DNA of 64,000 nt from Nageia nagi (GCA_050084985.1 JBITNC010000001.1:79236001-79300000); one strand, 5' to 3'. Positions 44,677-56,234 are shown, counted from the stretch's first letter. The notes: a model not told the origin generated them from the letters alone. A program made the numbers and translations.

Positions 44677-44774
44677 ACTTGTACTGCCCACAAAGCATTG
44701 TATATTGTGAACAAAAAAAAAATTGCACAGTTTTCAAAAAAAAGTAAATAGCCATTAATGCTCAAATTTAATTC

Positions 44775-44882
44775 AGTATTATTAAGAGTTAATGTCAGCG
44801 TACTGCTTAGTTGTCAACTTTAGTGCAGTTTTGTCAAGAGTTAATGAGGGCGTGTTGCTCAGCTGTCATTGGATATATTTAT
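44775..44882 (+). repeat. Short imperfect duplication between integrase and extra ORF
   Basis: Two roughly 55-bp versions of cagt-tt-tyaagagttaatg..gcgt..tgctyagytgtca lie side by side (about 44775-44826 and 44827-44878). They precede a TATA-like tatatttattta near 44874 and the leader of the extra ORF at 45210. They may be part of an internal promoter. Confidence 0.5.
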
Positions 44883-45209
44883 TTAAGAAAAGATTTCCTT
44901 GGATTTTACGAACTGTCGCACAAGTAGAACAAATTAACTCTAGTGTGCTTTGAATTTACTAATCCAACCTATGCCAGTTCAATCCGTACAATGCGCGGGT
45001 CACAAGATCATCAAAAAGTAATTGCCATTAATGGAAATCTTGCCAACTTTGGACAAATAAAATCCCCCCCATACTTTATAGTTCAACACTTAGCCAATTT
45101 CAAGCACATAAGTTTCCAAAGCATTCAGAGCTTAAAGATTTCAGAGCTGAGTTGTGTTGAAAGAGAGAAAAGTTGCAGGACCTCGCATTGCTCAGATTGT
45201 TGTTTCTAA

Positions 45210-47790
45210 ATGACAACCAAAGGTTCAAAAAAGGTTGTTAATATCATGGCGACCTTTCAGTCATCCTCTACAGCTAAAGTAGAACAACTCGACGCTGACC
45301 TCCTCTCTTTACAAGAAGAATATCTCGAGAATGCACCAGGAGTGAACTGGACTAAAATGGGAGTAATTAGTCATATGAATACATGGAGAGCTGACCCTTG
45401 CCACATTCTTTTGCAACTTAAGACACCTGAAGTGACTGGGAAAAGGAAGTCGCTCATTCAAAGAGAGATGTTATGATTGATCAAGGCTTGGCATACTATG
45501 TGCCCTATGAGTCCTTCATCTGCCCCAAGCTTTTGTATTCCCTGGCACACAAGCATCATCAAAAAGGGTACCAAATTGGAATGTTCAAGAGCACTAAAGA
45601 GGGAGATACTTCTAAGCCGATGTTTGAAGTAGTACTGGATTACTCCCCTAACTCCATCGTCCAAGCATTTGTTGTTCTGACGGACTGGACGTTCCATGTT
45701 AAAAAACAAATTGATTTGAAAAAGGAGAAATATGATTTTTATATCAATCAAGATGAAATGCTAAGCTGTATTAGTGCAAAATACCAAGACAGCAGAAATG
45801 TTAAACTCTTGTCGAGCTACCAGATAACTCTTTTTGAAAGAAAGAAGGATAGAGAAGTGCTGCAGGCACTCGTAGTCATCCTGGGAAAAAAGACCCAGAT
45901 TGAAGCAGACAAAGCCATGGTGCGTATGGCTTATAACATTTTAGAAGCCCATATCTGCTATGATTTCCCAGCTTTTATAACTGGAGAAATTAAGAGGTGT
46001 CTGTTCAAGATTGAAAAGTTAGATTTTAGACATTCCTCGTATCTTTGGTGGCTCTTTGTCCATCAAAATCTGGACAAACTCATAGAGGCAAGGCTCCCAA
46101 TTGAGCCGACCAATTCCAGTGCTACGCCGATGCCAATTGACCTGATGGTGCCAATTTTGACCAAGGTGCATGGATCCTACTATGAGTTCATGGATAAGTT
46201 CTATGCAACTGCAGTAAAAATTTTGATTGGAAAACTCCCCAATAGGCTACACAAAAGCACAATGAGGGAGCTATAAGGAGGAAATAAAATCAATGATTGG
46301 TACTTCTTGAAAAACCGCACCATAATAATCAGGTATGGGTATTTTGAGAGACCCTTCTTTTTGCCTAAATATGTTAACCCCCAATTGTATTCAATAAAGA
46401 TGGGTAAACAGATTTGTGCCATAGAGAGTAAATATGGGTCTGGGGGTAACTTTAAGTCTATTGTAAATATACCAGCTTCTACTAAGAATTTTACTCTTTT
46501 AGAGATAAGATGTAAAGATAGTATAACCCATTTTATTGTACAGAATTTCAAGTTGGATAAAGTGGGAACTGCATGGATGTATGACCCATCAGGGGAGATG
46601 ACCCAAATAATAAGGACTAGCAAAAACCATCCAGCATTTGCCCATGACAGTAGGCCCCATATAGAATATTTTGTAAATAAAATTGAGCAGGAGGCAGAAA
46701 TGTACCCAGATTGGGAATTTGTACCCCTCAATAAGGCCTAGGGAAGAAATAAGGAAATATAGAAATTGGGAAAATAAGAGGCAAGATTTTGTCCTCAACC
46801 TAGAGGTCCTCACCCAATTAGCATATCTTGGGTGGGGTACCAATAAAATTCATTATTTTACAAGATTCAAATTTGAGTATACCACAAAAATTCACCATAT
46901 TGAGAGTGAATTATTTGACAAATTCAAATATGATAAGTACTGAAAGGCTGAGTATTCCAAGGATCCTCTCTTGGAGTTGAGACAGCCTCTTCCTCCACAT
47001 TTTCGCTGGAAACTTGCTACAAAGGCAAGAACAGTACAAACAAGAGAACCATCTGGCATGGTTCAAACTCCAAAGAAGGGAGAACAAAACCTTTCGAACA
47101 CCACCACCTCTTCCTAGGAACCTTCTCCCAAAAAGAAAAGAAAAGTTCAAACTCTTACTCAAAGGCAACAAATATTGGAGGAGCAAAAGCCTGTAAAAAA
47201 GCCCCGGTCTACTACAGCAAGGTCACAGTCACAAACGATTGTACCTTCGCCTTCAGAGGCAATAGAAGAAGTCCCAAAGGTGGTAATAAAAGAAACAGAA
47301 ATTTTTGACACTGAAGAGTTTAAAGAGCCACAAGATACAAATGTTGGTGCTGCAGAACAAGCGCAGGAACAAGAACAAACAGAAACCTCAGAAGAGGGAC
47401 AGAGCCAAATTCCACAAAGCAAGGGAGATGTACCTGAAGCCAGTGGATTAGCAGCAGCTGCACTCGGAGGAGGACCGGGAAATGGTGATGATGACGATAA
47501 ATCCAAGAAAAAGGACTCTGGCCCAATGGATAAGCTTGAAGAACAAGGTGAGGCCATGGAAGAAACCAAGCCTGAACCAGAAGTCCAACAGTTGACACCT
47601 CCACGATAGTCCCAACCAATTCAACAAATTGAGACACCTATTATAGGTGGAATTATTTCTACCCATTCTTTTATTCCTATAGCCTCGCAAGAGGAAATAA
47701 AGTCAATTTTTTCTACACAAATTGTAAAGCCCATTGATTGGGCAACCTTTGTTAATAAATCTCTTGTGCTCCCTGAGCAACAGTCAAGAA
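45210..47790 (+). pseudogene. Extra 3' ORF of unknown function in the gypsy element, about 860 codons, broken
   Basis: Frames 45210-45476, 45473-46276, 46307-46741, 46683-46943 and 47175-47609 (then on past a TAG to about 47790) read as one protein with two or three frameshifts and a few stops. No known domain was recognised. The first about 550 residues look folded and include LYSLAHKHHQKGYQ, HSSYLWWLFVHQNLDKL and IIIRYGYFERPFFLPKYV (46319-46372). Then come PKKKRKV at 47127-47147, a textbook nuclear signal, and an acidic Gln/Glu-rich tail. The core and layout resemble the ORF at 30049-33287. It ends at the polypurine tract and has its own leader, so it may be a separate gene rather than part of pol. 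Confidence 0.65.
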
Positions 47791-47800
47791 AGGGGGGAAG
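47788..47800 (+). other. Polypurine tract
   Basis: The purine run gaaaggggggaag ends one base before the TG start of the 3' LTR, the usual plus-strand primer of LTR elements. It overlaps the last codons of the extra ORF. Confidence 0.85.
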
Positions 47801-47801
47801 T

Positions 47802-48318
47802 TGTATAAATAGCTAGCTTTTAAAAATCAAAAAAGGTCAGACATTTTAGCAAATTTGTCCAAATCTGTAAGAACTATTCACATATGATAATACAAACAAA
47901 CAATGCTTTGCTCTCTTGTACCAAAGTGGTTGTTATTGCTTTTGTGAATGTTATGTGTGAAATGTTTTCTTCAAATTGTGGCTATGTATTGTGATTGCGA
48001 GACCCCAAGTGCAAGATAGTTTACTATTCTTAATCTTGGCTATGGATTGTTGCCTGTGCTGCAATGCCCAGATTGTAAATTTCTTGTTTTAGATGTTTAT
48101 TTACTTATCTCTTTCCTGTAACTCTTCATCCTTTTATTCCTTTCCTATTACTTTTGACCTTAAATATAGATAGGAACCGGCCTATAAACCGGAGATTGAG
48201 CAGAAAACCAACAGAAGTGCATCCCCACCACTTTTTGCTCTTTCAAGGAACCTACCGTTGCGGGCAATGGAAAACACGACCAAACCAAACCCTTGAGGTT
48301 ACGCTATATCGATCAACA
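47802..48318 (+). repeat. Gypsy 3' LTR
   Basis: Reads TGTATAAATAGCTAGC to TATATCGATCAACA, 517 bp, collinear with 38109-38622 and about 8-10% different by eye. It directly abuts an LTR fragment of the unknown-ORF family at 48319. Confidence 0.9.
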
Positions 48319-48659
48319 CATCTCAATCTCCCCTCTCATTTTTTTTTTTATTTTACACTTTTTTCTGCGGCTTTCGCACCCCCAATTTTATTTACCTTGT
48401 TTGAGAAACAAACCTTGTCCAGATACAACAACAATCCGAGTCCTTCATTAACAAATTTTATTTGAGGTTGATGTCAACTTCAAACATCCTAACCAGTCTC
48501 CTGAGTCAATTCTTGCACACCCATTTCACAAGACCTTTGAGGTAGTTAGTCCTCATAACGGGTAGGGGTAATGCCCTTCCACCTAGGTGTTGGTTCCTTT
48601 CCCAAGCCTTGCAAACCAATTTGCCTATTCGCAGGGTAGGAAAGAAAAACGGCCCAACA
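48319..48659 (+). mobile_element. LTR fragment (3' part) of the unknown-ORF family
   Basis: It aligns by eye with 2286-2618 of copy A. Shared words: tttattttacacyttttt, ttcgcaccccc, tccgagtc, aaacatc, cacctragg-tgttgg and the end ggtaggaaagaaaaac..cccaaca. Only the part downstream of about the middle of the LTR is present. The gypsy element therefore seems to have inserted into such an LTR, but the left half is not found next to the gypsy 5' LTR. The truncated copy B LTR at 35936-36660 is a candidate for the missing half, with extra DNA in between. Confidence 0.7.
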
Positions 48660-48809
48660 TCTTCAATCCTGGTTTGAATGCTCACTTACAAGATCTTGTT
48701 TGTACTTGGAACAAATCTTAGCTTGAAGATTATTCAGGAAAAAAATCACAATCTGGGTCAGTGTTCATCCCCACCAAACCTTTTCCTTTAGCAACTTTCT
48801 TAGTTGCAG

Positions 48810-49110
48810 CTAGTTGACATTGATGTTGATAGAACAAACAAGTAGGCACCAGTATTCTTCTTGAGGATTAGATGTTCCAACTTCTGGCCCTCCAGCCATA
48901 GCATTTGTTCTTCCAACAGCATTGCTTGTCGAAGCTCCTTGATCATTGGTTACATATGCTAGCCTCTTTTGTTGGTAGCCTTCAAATCTTCTTTCTAAAT
49001 TCTGTCTTTCCACATAAGTGATCTTATTTGCTAAATTCTTGATCATATCTTTCTACTCTTGCATGTTAATGGATTCCTATGCCTGCCTGGCAACATCTAT
49101 TGTTTTGATC
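48810..49110 (-). pseudogene. Retroelement gag fragment
   Basis: On the minus strand the frame reads MIKNLANKITYVERQNLERR, then a Gly/Gln/Ser-rich stretch and TSNPQEE. The IKNLxNKxxxxE start is like the coiled-coil part of Tat-type gags (compare RNLTNKLTLQER in the element at 38109). Upstream, 49110-49400 is AT-rich with stops. Too little is left to name the element. Confidence 0.4.
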
Positions 49111-49399
49111 TTTGTCTTTGTCGATTATTTTAGGAAGTTGATGCCATTCTTCTCGATGAGAACTCCAATGTTGAAGCTTGCATGTAGAAGGCTTATCTTC
49201 ACTTTACAGTGCTGAATTTATTTGAGAAATATGTAATCATTGAATGCACTTGTCAGCTTAACTTCAGGTTCGGCATCTCTGATCTTTACTTTATCTCTCT
49301 TAAGGTTGAAATTCAGAGATAGCTAGCTGTATGATGACATCATTCTATTCAAGTTCAGCCTGTTGAGGAAGGAGCTTAATACCAGACTGGAACTGTTGA

Positions 49400-50545
49400 G
49401 GAGGCTAGCTGACATCATTGTTTATGTTCCAGATATGTAAAGAATAAAGAATATAAGCCCGGAATTGCTTCCTTAGGCTTAATCTCAAATAATGAAAAAT
49501 TAAAACTGGATTTCCAGAGATATTAGCCCCGAATTAATTCCTTAATGAATAAAGGATTAGGACTACAATAACAAACATAGTTTTGACACTTTTCAGGATC
49601 ACATAAAACTGAGTAAACTCGGTTGATTTCTCTCATTTTCTCCTCAGCCTGCTTTTCTTCATGTTCAGATGCGCTTGCCAGTGATCAGGGTGTCCTTGAA
49701 GAGCAAGTTTTAGTAATACAAAAATGCTAGAATTTATTGCAAACAAACCTAGGCCCCATGTAATTATGGAATGGAGCACACCACAACAAAAGTACATATT
49801 AAGATGCAAAACCTCATTCTCCTACCATAATGAACATGCGTTTTAGAAATTTCATTGCAAAAATATTTCCTCAATCAGCAAATTCACAAATGCCCTATTA
49901 GTATGTCCTTTCTCATGTGTGGTATGCAGTTTCAACATTTGTATGCGCACAATTTGATTTTATGTACATGGGGTATTACCTTGGTTAAACTTAGATTTAT
50001 GTGATGACATGTGCATATCGACATTTTTATTTATTTGTAAATTTAAGTAGTTTATCTCAATCAAACGTGTCTGCAGTAGGTTCAAAGATGTTAGTTGATC
50101 CTTATCGCTTACAATTAACCTGCCCATCTTCCCATCTCTCATTTGTGCTCTATTAAGCTCTAAATATTAGGCACATTCAGTAGTGCATGATCCTGTTGCT
50201 GCGAACACTGTTTATAAATAAACACATACTGAGTGTTTATTTTTATGGTATCCTGGTTGTTAAAACTATCTATGCCTAATACTTGGCTATCAGACATAAA
50301 AAAAAATATTTTCCCTATACAAAGATGGATACCAATTTACAAGAATCACGGGGAAAATTAACAAGGAAAAACAAAGCGGACCACGATTATATAACTAAGC
50401 ATTTCACAATCATTCACCTTACCTATATCATAAAAACTAGTACAAGCATACAAAACAATAATTTTGAAAGTATATAACATCAAGTTGAAGGTAATTAAAA
50501 GAGAATGGTTCTGTTTTACAAAAATAAAAGATACGTTAAATTTAC
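49400..50545. other. MED16 intron sequence next to the exon at 50546
   Basis: This lies immediately downstream (in transcript order) of the exon at 50546-50634. No coding pattern or clear transposon was recognised. The minus-strand open frame at 50358-50645 is the MED16 exon continuing into the intron. Confidence 0.5.
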
Positions 50546-50634
50546 CTGCGGTTACATTAAAAACAGTGTGTTCAGTCGGACGTTCTGGATCCACTATGTG
50601 AATAGGTATCCAGAACGGCAGTTGCACATTGGAG
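50546..50634 (-). CDS. MED16: MED16 exon (second seen)
   Basis: Exon of 89 nt between TTTTTCAG and GTAAAT. It encodes SNVQLPFWIPIHIVDPERPT, then EHTVFNVTA. Plant MED16 reads PFWIPIHIV-PERPTE here, so the identity is clear. It joins the exon at 59671-59739 through a codon split 2+1 (Ser) and the exon at 19187-19299 through a codon split 1+2 (Asp). The intron that follows is 31,246 bp and holds most of the transposons of the window. No stop or frameshift is seen. Confidence 0.93.
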
Positions 50635-51938
50635 CTGAAAAACAAAATGGAATATATGAATATAAGGATAAAAAGAGGTATACACGTACAAGATTGCTAA
50701 CAGAGGAGAGCTAAATGCATTAATGTGATCATCCGAAGTTGCCAATTAGAACAATACAAGCAATATAATCAGCTAATTACATTTTAGCCAGGTCACTGAA
50801 TGGGAATTGTGTCCATAGTACCCTAATAATTTACCAATCCAACGTCTCATGTCTTTTTCAGCCATATGTTAATCAATTCACTAAATGAGATCATGTTCAG
50901 ACATGACATGGATGGCTGCAAACATATATCAATAATAGCATAATCGATGAATGAGGGTGATTCTATTCCTATGGTGGATGGTTGCAATTGAGAACAGCTG
51001 CTTCCTAAAGAAAGGGAACAATTGTATTCCCTAATTTAATGTATTTTCCTAATGCCTTGGATATTGTCAAAGTCCATAGTGCTATTTCATCAAACAACAC
51101 AGCTAAAAATAAAGCAACAGATAGTTTACATTCATTGCTAGCACAGAAGAATTGATATAACTACAAGCCTGCACATAGAAGATGTTGAAATGTCAATCCA
51201 GACAAGAGAAACAGTCAAACAAGAACGTGATATCCGTAATTAGGGAAAATGTGCCAATCTTCAAGACATCTTACATTCAAGTCATAGCTGGCCAATGAAT
51301 ATGAAGCCTCATATTTATCATAGTAGTAAAGCTCGACAATTAATCGGATTAATTGCCAAGTTGTCAACCGAGTTGGGCGAAACAAATAAATCATGCTCGG
51401 GTTGCAAGTAATTGGTTTTCTAATGTCACTCAAGTAATTGAGTGATTTTTTCAACAAGTGATCACCTGAAAACTCATGAATGCGAGTTTGGCAAAAAAAT
51501 CCGCCTGCAACTACCAAATTGCATGTGCAAGAGTACACAAACAACTTTGCATCTGGCCACCCTACGAGGGCATGCCAAATCAACCCTGCACGTGTCACCA
51601 TGCAATCTCATGCGAGTGCAAGCGCATGCCCAACATCCTTGGGATATCTAGAAAATAGGCATGTGTATGATTAAACATATATACATATCTGGGAAAAAGG
51701 ATAATTTTAGCCTATGTAAAATGATTGTCCAATTATCATTAGAATGAGACTTGAAAGCTTATTTACATTCTTGAGATTATACGAAGGTTAACATTACTTG
51801 CAATGATTTATTGAAAGCATTTAATCACCTTCTCAAACTATTTTATATACTTAAGAATTATAAAATTGTAGGTGTATGGAAGGTATGTTTTAGTAAAGGA
51901 GTTCAATCTTTTTTCATTATTCTCTATTTCTTATATCA
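50635..51938. other. MED16 intron sequence, no gene recognised
   Basis: Left part of the 9.0-kb intron between the exons at 59671-59739 and 50546-50634. A (c)atgc-rich stretch at 51490-51640 has overlapping open frames but no known motif. No LTR, RNA gene or transposase was recognised. Confidence 0.45.
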
Positions 51939-52890
51939 ATTATTAGCCAAAAACAATTGTACACTAAAGATGTATAATTTTCCATTATGTAGGAATTTTG
52001 GAAATAATTTTCAAAATTGCTATAATGTAGAAGCATGATCATTTAAATTTATGGACATGTGCATTCCTTAAGATATTCTTCCATTTGCTAATGAATTAAG
52101 CATAAATTTGCATGGTCACTTGGATGTTGATTGGGGAAAGAATTAAATCACGCATTAAGATCCATAGAAGAGAATGACCCTAACCCTCAAATGATATCAC
52201 TAATCTGACTCCTCTCTGTCACAACTGAAGATCGATGAGATAAAAGTAAGAAACAATTATGATAAAAGAAAGGATATGGTCCCTAAATATGTATGGGATG
52301 TTGCACTATTAAAACTATTGTTCTTGTAAATACGAACATTGATGTAATTATTAACATGATGTATTTACAGTAGAAATGCTTACTGAAAATGTTGTAAATG
52401 ATTAATATCTTTTGTTTTATAAATGGATTTGAATTGAGAAGCATTATTAACCAAAAACAGTTGTGCACTAAAGATGTATAGTTTTCCGTTATGCAGGATT
52501 TTTGGAAATAATTCTCAAAATGCCTATAATGTAGAAGCATGATGCATGATCATTTAAATTTATGGATTTGTGAATTCCTTTCTATATTCTTGCATTTGCT
52601 AACGAATTAACATAGATTTGCATGGCCACTTGGATGTTAATTAGGGAAAGAATTATATTATGTGTTAAGATCCGTGTAGGAGAATTACGCTAACCCTAAA
52701 AATGATATCACTATTTAACTCCTCTCCATTACAATTGAATATTGAAAAGGTAAAAGCATGGAACAATTGTGATAAAAGAAAGGATATGGTCCCTCAATGT
52801 GTAAAGGAATGTTACACTATTAAAACTATGATTCTTGTAAATAAGAACAATGTTGTAATTATTAACATGATGCATTTACATTGGAGGTAA
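51939..52890. repeat. 504-bp tandem duplication
   Basis: The unit starting attattarccaaaaac begins at 51939 and again at 52443. It includes acactaaagatgtata-ttttcc, gatcatttaaatttatgga, gcatttgctaa-gaatta and gataaaagaaaggatatggt, and ends near acatgatg-atttac. The copies differ by roughly one base in ten by eye, so the event is old. No coding frame is shared between the copies. Confidence 0.85.
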
Positions 52891-52939
52891 CATTATATAA
52901 CTCAAAATACAAGATATCCCTAACAATAGGTAATCTTCT

Positions 52940-54000
52940 CCTCTAAGTATCGAAGGGAGATGGTTTTGAAGAAAGGAAAAGGTTATCCAAGACGCAATTA
53001 ATGCTTTCCAAGAGGAAGGGTAAGTGTCAATCAATTCCAAGTCGAGGTACCTCAAGGAGCACCTAACAAACCCATGGGATAGGATGGCATCACGAATCAT
53101 CAAATACTTCACACTCGACAGAAGGTATACAACTATCTTTGGCCCTCACATTTTGCTTTTTAATCATTTTAGGAGGGATGGGATATGGAGGATCAATTTC
53201 CCCTTGTTTTTGTTAGATTCTTTAAGAAAAATGATCAAAATGGTGAAAAGGAGCAAACTAGACGCTCCCCAACACCAAGGATTAATCACAACTATGTATC
53301 GGGTCGTAGCCAACACCCACCCAAAAGTTGGCTCTAGTGGTAACCAAAGAAGAGTAGAGACAACTAGCAAAGAGTAGGAGTTTTGAAGGAAGAAACCCCC
53401 AAAAGCAAGAGTAAGATGGACATAAATGGAAGCAAGCAAAGGATAGAGTTGAACATCAGATGAGAAGGGTCACTACCAAGGAGAGAGGGAAGGTGTCGAC
53501 ACAAGAGTTGAAACCATCAAGCCGACAATCCACATCAGGTCCCCCCCTCCTTTGAGGTGGTGAAGAAACCCAATCCCAAGAAGGGCAAGGCTGAAAAGAA
53601 GGGGAATAACAAGGCTGAAAAGAAGGGGAATAAAAAGTTTGGAAAGGCCCATCCAAAGTGGGCAAGGCCCAAGAGGAAACTCAACTAGAGGATGCACTAA
53701 TCCCCACCAATAAAGATACTCTTGAACCCCCAATGGACCCCCAAATCTTGGGGCCAAATGTCATTTTCCTCTGCCCTTGGTACAACGAAGATGGTAAGGA
53801 ACCAAGACAAAATGTAGCCTAAATGCACATTTAGGAAAAGGCCCTTGTCCCTGACATTTAGCCTCGAAAGAAGTCAAGTGGGAAAAAGAGGGATGCAACC
53901 ATGAACAAGAAGAAGAAGATGGATTCCCAGAAGGTCATCGAAATCCTCTCCAACATGAAAGAAGCTAAACTACAACAAAACGCTATAGAAGACTAGAGAT
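52940..54000 (+). pseudogene. Decayed ORF of an unknown retroelement-like protein
   Basis: The frame at 53024-53377 reads KSRYLKEHLTNPWDRMASRI, IKYFTLDRRYTTIFGPHILL, FNHFRRDGIWRINFPLFLLD, then APQHQGLITTMYRVV. This looks like a real, folded protein with a hydrophobic core. The text resembles proteins of unknown function found repeatedly in plant LTR elements, but I cannot name the family. After a frame change, basic low-complexity stretches follow (KKGKAEKKGNNKAEKK near 53600; KKSSGKKRDATMNKKKK near 53880). A stop ends the reading near 53994. It could be another extra ORF of a lost retroelement. Confidence 0.4.
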
Positions 54001-54628
54001 GTAGGGGCTAGGCCCATGTAGGTGTTAGTAGTATAGATCCATTTTTGGCAATAATATCGATAGGGTTTCATTAATGTTCTTTTAAGATGTTGCTAGACCA
54101 CCTTATGATGTATGACAGGATAGCCATTATATATATGGAACATGATCTATCTAATACTTATGCACATATCTTTTGTAACAAGTTTTAGGGACCCTATCAT
54201 ATCCCGCCCACGTTTTTTGATAAATATTTACCCTTTATCAAAAAAAAAGTGCAAGTATCAATGGTAGGCCCATACAAGGTGTTCTATGTATATGTTTGCT
54301 CTACTAGCTATACATATAAGTTATAACATAATTTTCTTTCTTGTTAAATCCAAAGAAATGCATACAAGAAATATTCGTTGAAGTTTGAAGTAATTCAATC
54401 AAAACAAAGATAGGTAATGAATAATGTCACAATTGAACTTTTGAAGCTTATATAGTTGAAAACGATGTTTAACGAGATTCAAATGCTCATTACAATGCAT
54501 ACATAAATACGATGAGATATCAATCTTCTGTAATAATTGATAATTGACATCATTATCATATGTCATCATTTCATAAATGTCATTTGTAATTTACAAATTA
54601 GCCTAGTCATCAGATAAGTCAATTGAAC

Positions 54629-54732
54629 ACTTCTTGCTTAATTATACTAGCCTTGTCATTTGATGATTTAACAAACTTTTACTTCTTGCTTAATTATACT
54701 AGCCTCATCATATGCTGATTTAACAAACTTTT
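54629..54732. repeat. 52-bp tandem duplication
   Basis: The unit acttcttgcttaattatact...gatttaacaaactttt starts at 54629 and at 54681, with few differences. It lies in the 9-kb MED16 intron, about 300 bases before a chromovirus LTR. Confidence 0.88.
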
Positions 54733-55041
54733 AGATTTCAGCGTCAAATGATGATTTATTAGATTGAACATCAAAATCAAAGATATCAATGAAACTTCAT
54801 CACTATAACTAAAATTTTTTACTTTCACCAAATCATTTAATTTTGATTATCAGCAATCAAAAATCAATTATTTTTAAGGCCACATAATTTCTTCATCTTT
54901 TGGGATTGATGTTTAACTAGTTTTTTTTTGGGATTGATGTTTACCCAATCTGTTGTAAACAAAAGACATATAAGGCTAACCACTCAATTTAGTATTTACA
55001 TTTTCTATCTCAGTATCACATTTAATCACTCGCTTGTTAGT

Positions 55042-56200
55042 TGTGACGTCCCCCTTTGAGTATTGTAATTAATTCTGGAATCTAACGGATTCCCTCTTGT
55101 ACATATTTAATTATTTAATTATGCTTTATTAATTGGTACTCGGGATAGAAGACTTAATGGGTTGTTGGACCCCACTATGAGCCCCAACTTGGAGATCCCG
55201 AAACATGAGTGTGGGAATCCCAAGGTCTATTTAGCACTTAAAGCACGGATGATCACTTAATGGCCCCAACGTTGAGATTGGGAGCATTTGTACACATACG
55301 CCAGCCTTGGGGAGACTTCTAGACCCCCACAATGGCCAATGTCACCCACGCATGCCCACTAGATGCCCACGATGCCCACTTGACCCACGCATGCCTTCCT
55401 ATGCCCACGTTGACCTTGAGGACCCACATGGAGCATAAGGGAGGCCCAAATAACCACGTTGGGACCGGAATGACTCCTAGGTGCCATCTTTGGGTTTCTG
55501 GGGACTGGGTGATGACATTGAGGTGAGATCCAAATCTAGGAAAGCTATATTAACCATTGAAGCATCATTGCTAGATATACAGATATTGATTATTACACAT
55601 ACTGTCCAAAAGACAGAAGTCTTGGTGGAACGTCAAACAACATCCCTAGGTGCAGAGAGGGTTAACAAGTTGAAGGATCCTATTGATCTACGGCTTTGGT
55701 GTAGCACCTTAGTCCATTCAGTGGCATTCCAAGGCACACTTCTACCATTTAGTTGGTCGCCAGTGTTTGGATAGAGCTCCTTTAGCGAAAAGGCTTCATA
55801 TTCTGAGGGCGTGAGGCTGTCCCATTCAATATTCCATCTGTCCAACATTGAGGATATTCGTTGTGCCCTAGTTGGCTCCTTGAAGGCCAATGTTGAGCCC
55901 CGTGGATCTGGTATTGTATCTTTGTTCATTTTGCATCATTAATACAGGTCGTGGTCAATTGGATCTCGTTGTGTTGTGTATACTTGTGTATTAACATCAT
56001 TAGATTACTTTTGCATGTATATAATTGTATGTGCCATAAGTTGGCATTATGAGGCATTGCATACTTATATCTGCTAGTCTTGGCCAGACGTTGGCATTAT
56101 TGCATTGTTCGAGCTTCATCTGGATGCCCTAGGTCAAACGTTGGAGTTTACTTGTGTGTTTTTTATTTAATTGCACTTGAATTGCATTTGGGATTCTACA
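55042..56200 (+). mobile_element. Chromovirus-type 5' LTR
   Basis: It runs from TGTGACGTCCCCC to GGATTCTACA, 1,159 bp, and is followed by one base and a tRNA-Met primer site. Start and internal words (ccccctt, atttaattatttaattatgc, atgagccccaac) relate it to the LTRs at 17563 and 25082. A cluster of acgcatgccc words lies at 55340-55410. No matching 3' LTR was found downstream. Confidence 0.78.
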
Positions 56201-56201
56201 C

Positions 56202-56213
56202 TGGTATCAGAGC
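56202..56213 (+). other. Primer binding site, initiator tRNA-Met type
   Basis: TGGTATCAGAGC is the exact plant consensus primer site, one base after the LTR end. It confirms the LTR border and the plus orientation. Confidence 0.93.
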
Positions 56214-56234
56214 TTAAATCTGGCCAACCTGTGA

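Larger units (their letters stand above)
38109..48318 (+). mobile_element. Ty3/gypsy LTR retrotransposon of Tat/Ogre type with extra 3' ORF
   Basis: A full-length but dead element: 5' LTR, primer site, gag, protease, archaeal-type RNase H, RT, native RNase H, integrase, an extra ORF of about 860 codons, polypurine tract and 3' LTR, all in plus orientation. Total length is 10.2 kb. The LTRs differ at roughly 8-10% of positions by eye, so the insertion is old. Many stops and frameshifts are present. A 3' extra ORF and a second RNase H are known in Tat-clade elements. The 3' flank is an LTR fragment of the unknown-ORF family; the 5' flank does not match it, and no target-site duplication is visible. 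Confidence 0.9.

Noticed and set aside
47159-47690. Minus-strand Ser- and Cys-rich open frames
   Set aside because: Antisense of the acidic Gln/Glu-rich tail of the gypsy extra ORF.
50358-50645. 95-codon minus-strand open frame as a gene of its own
   Set aside because: Its conserved part is the 89-nt MED16 exon; the rest runs past the GTAAAT donor into the intron.
51442-51674. Three overlapping plus-strand open frames in one place
   Set aside because: Overlap of three frames reflects local base composition (catgc-rich), and none shows a protein motif.
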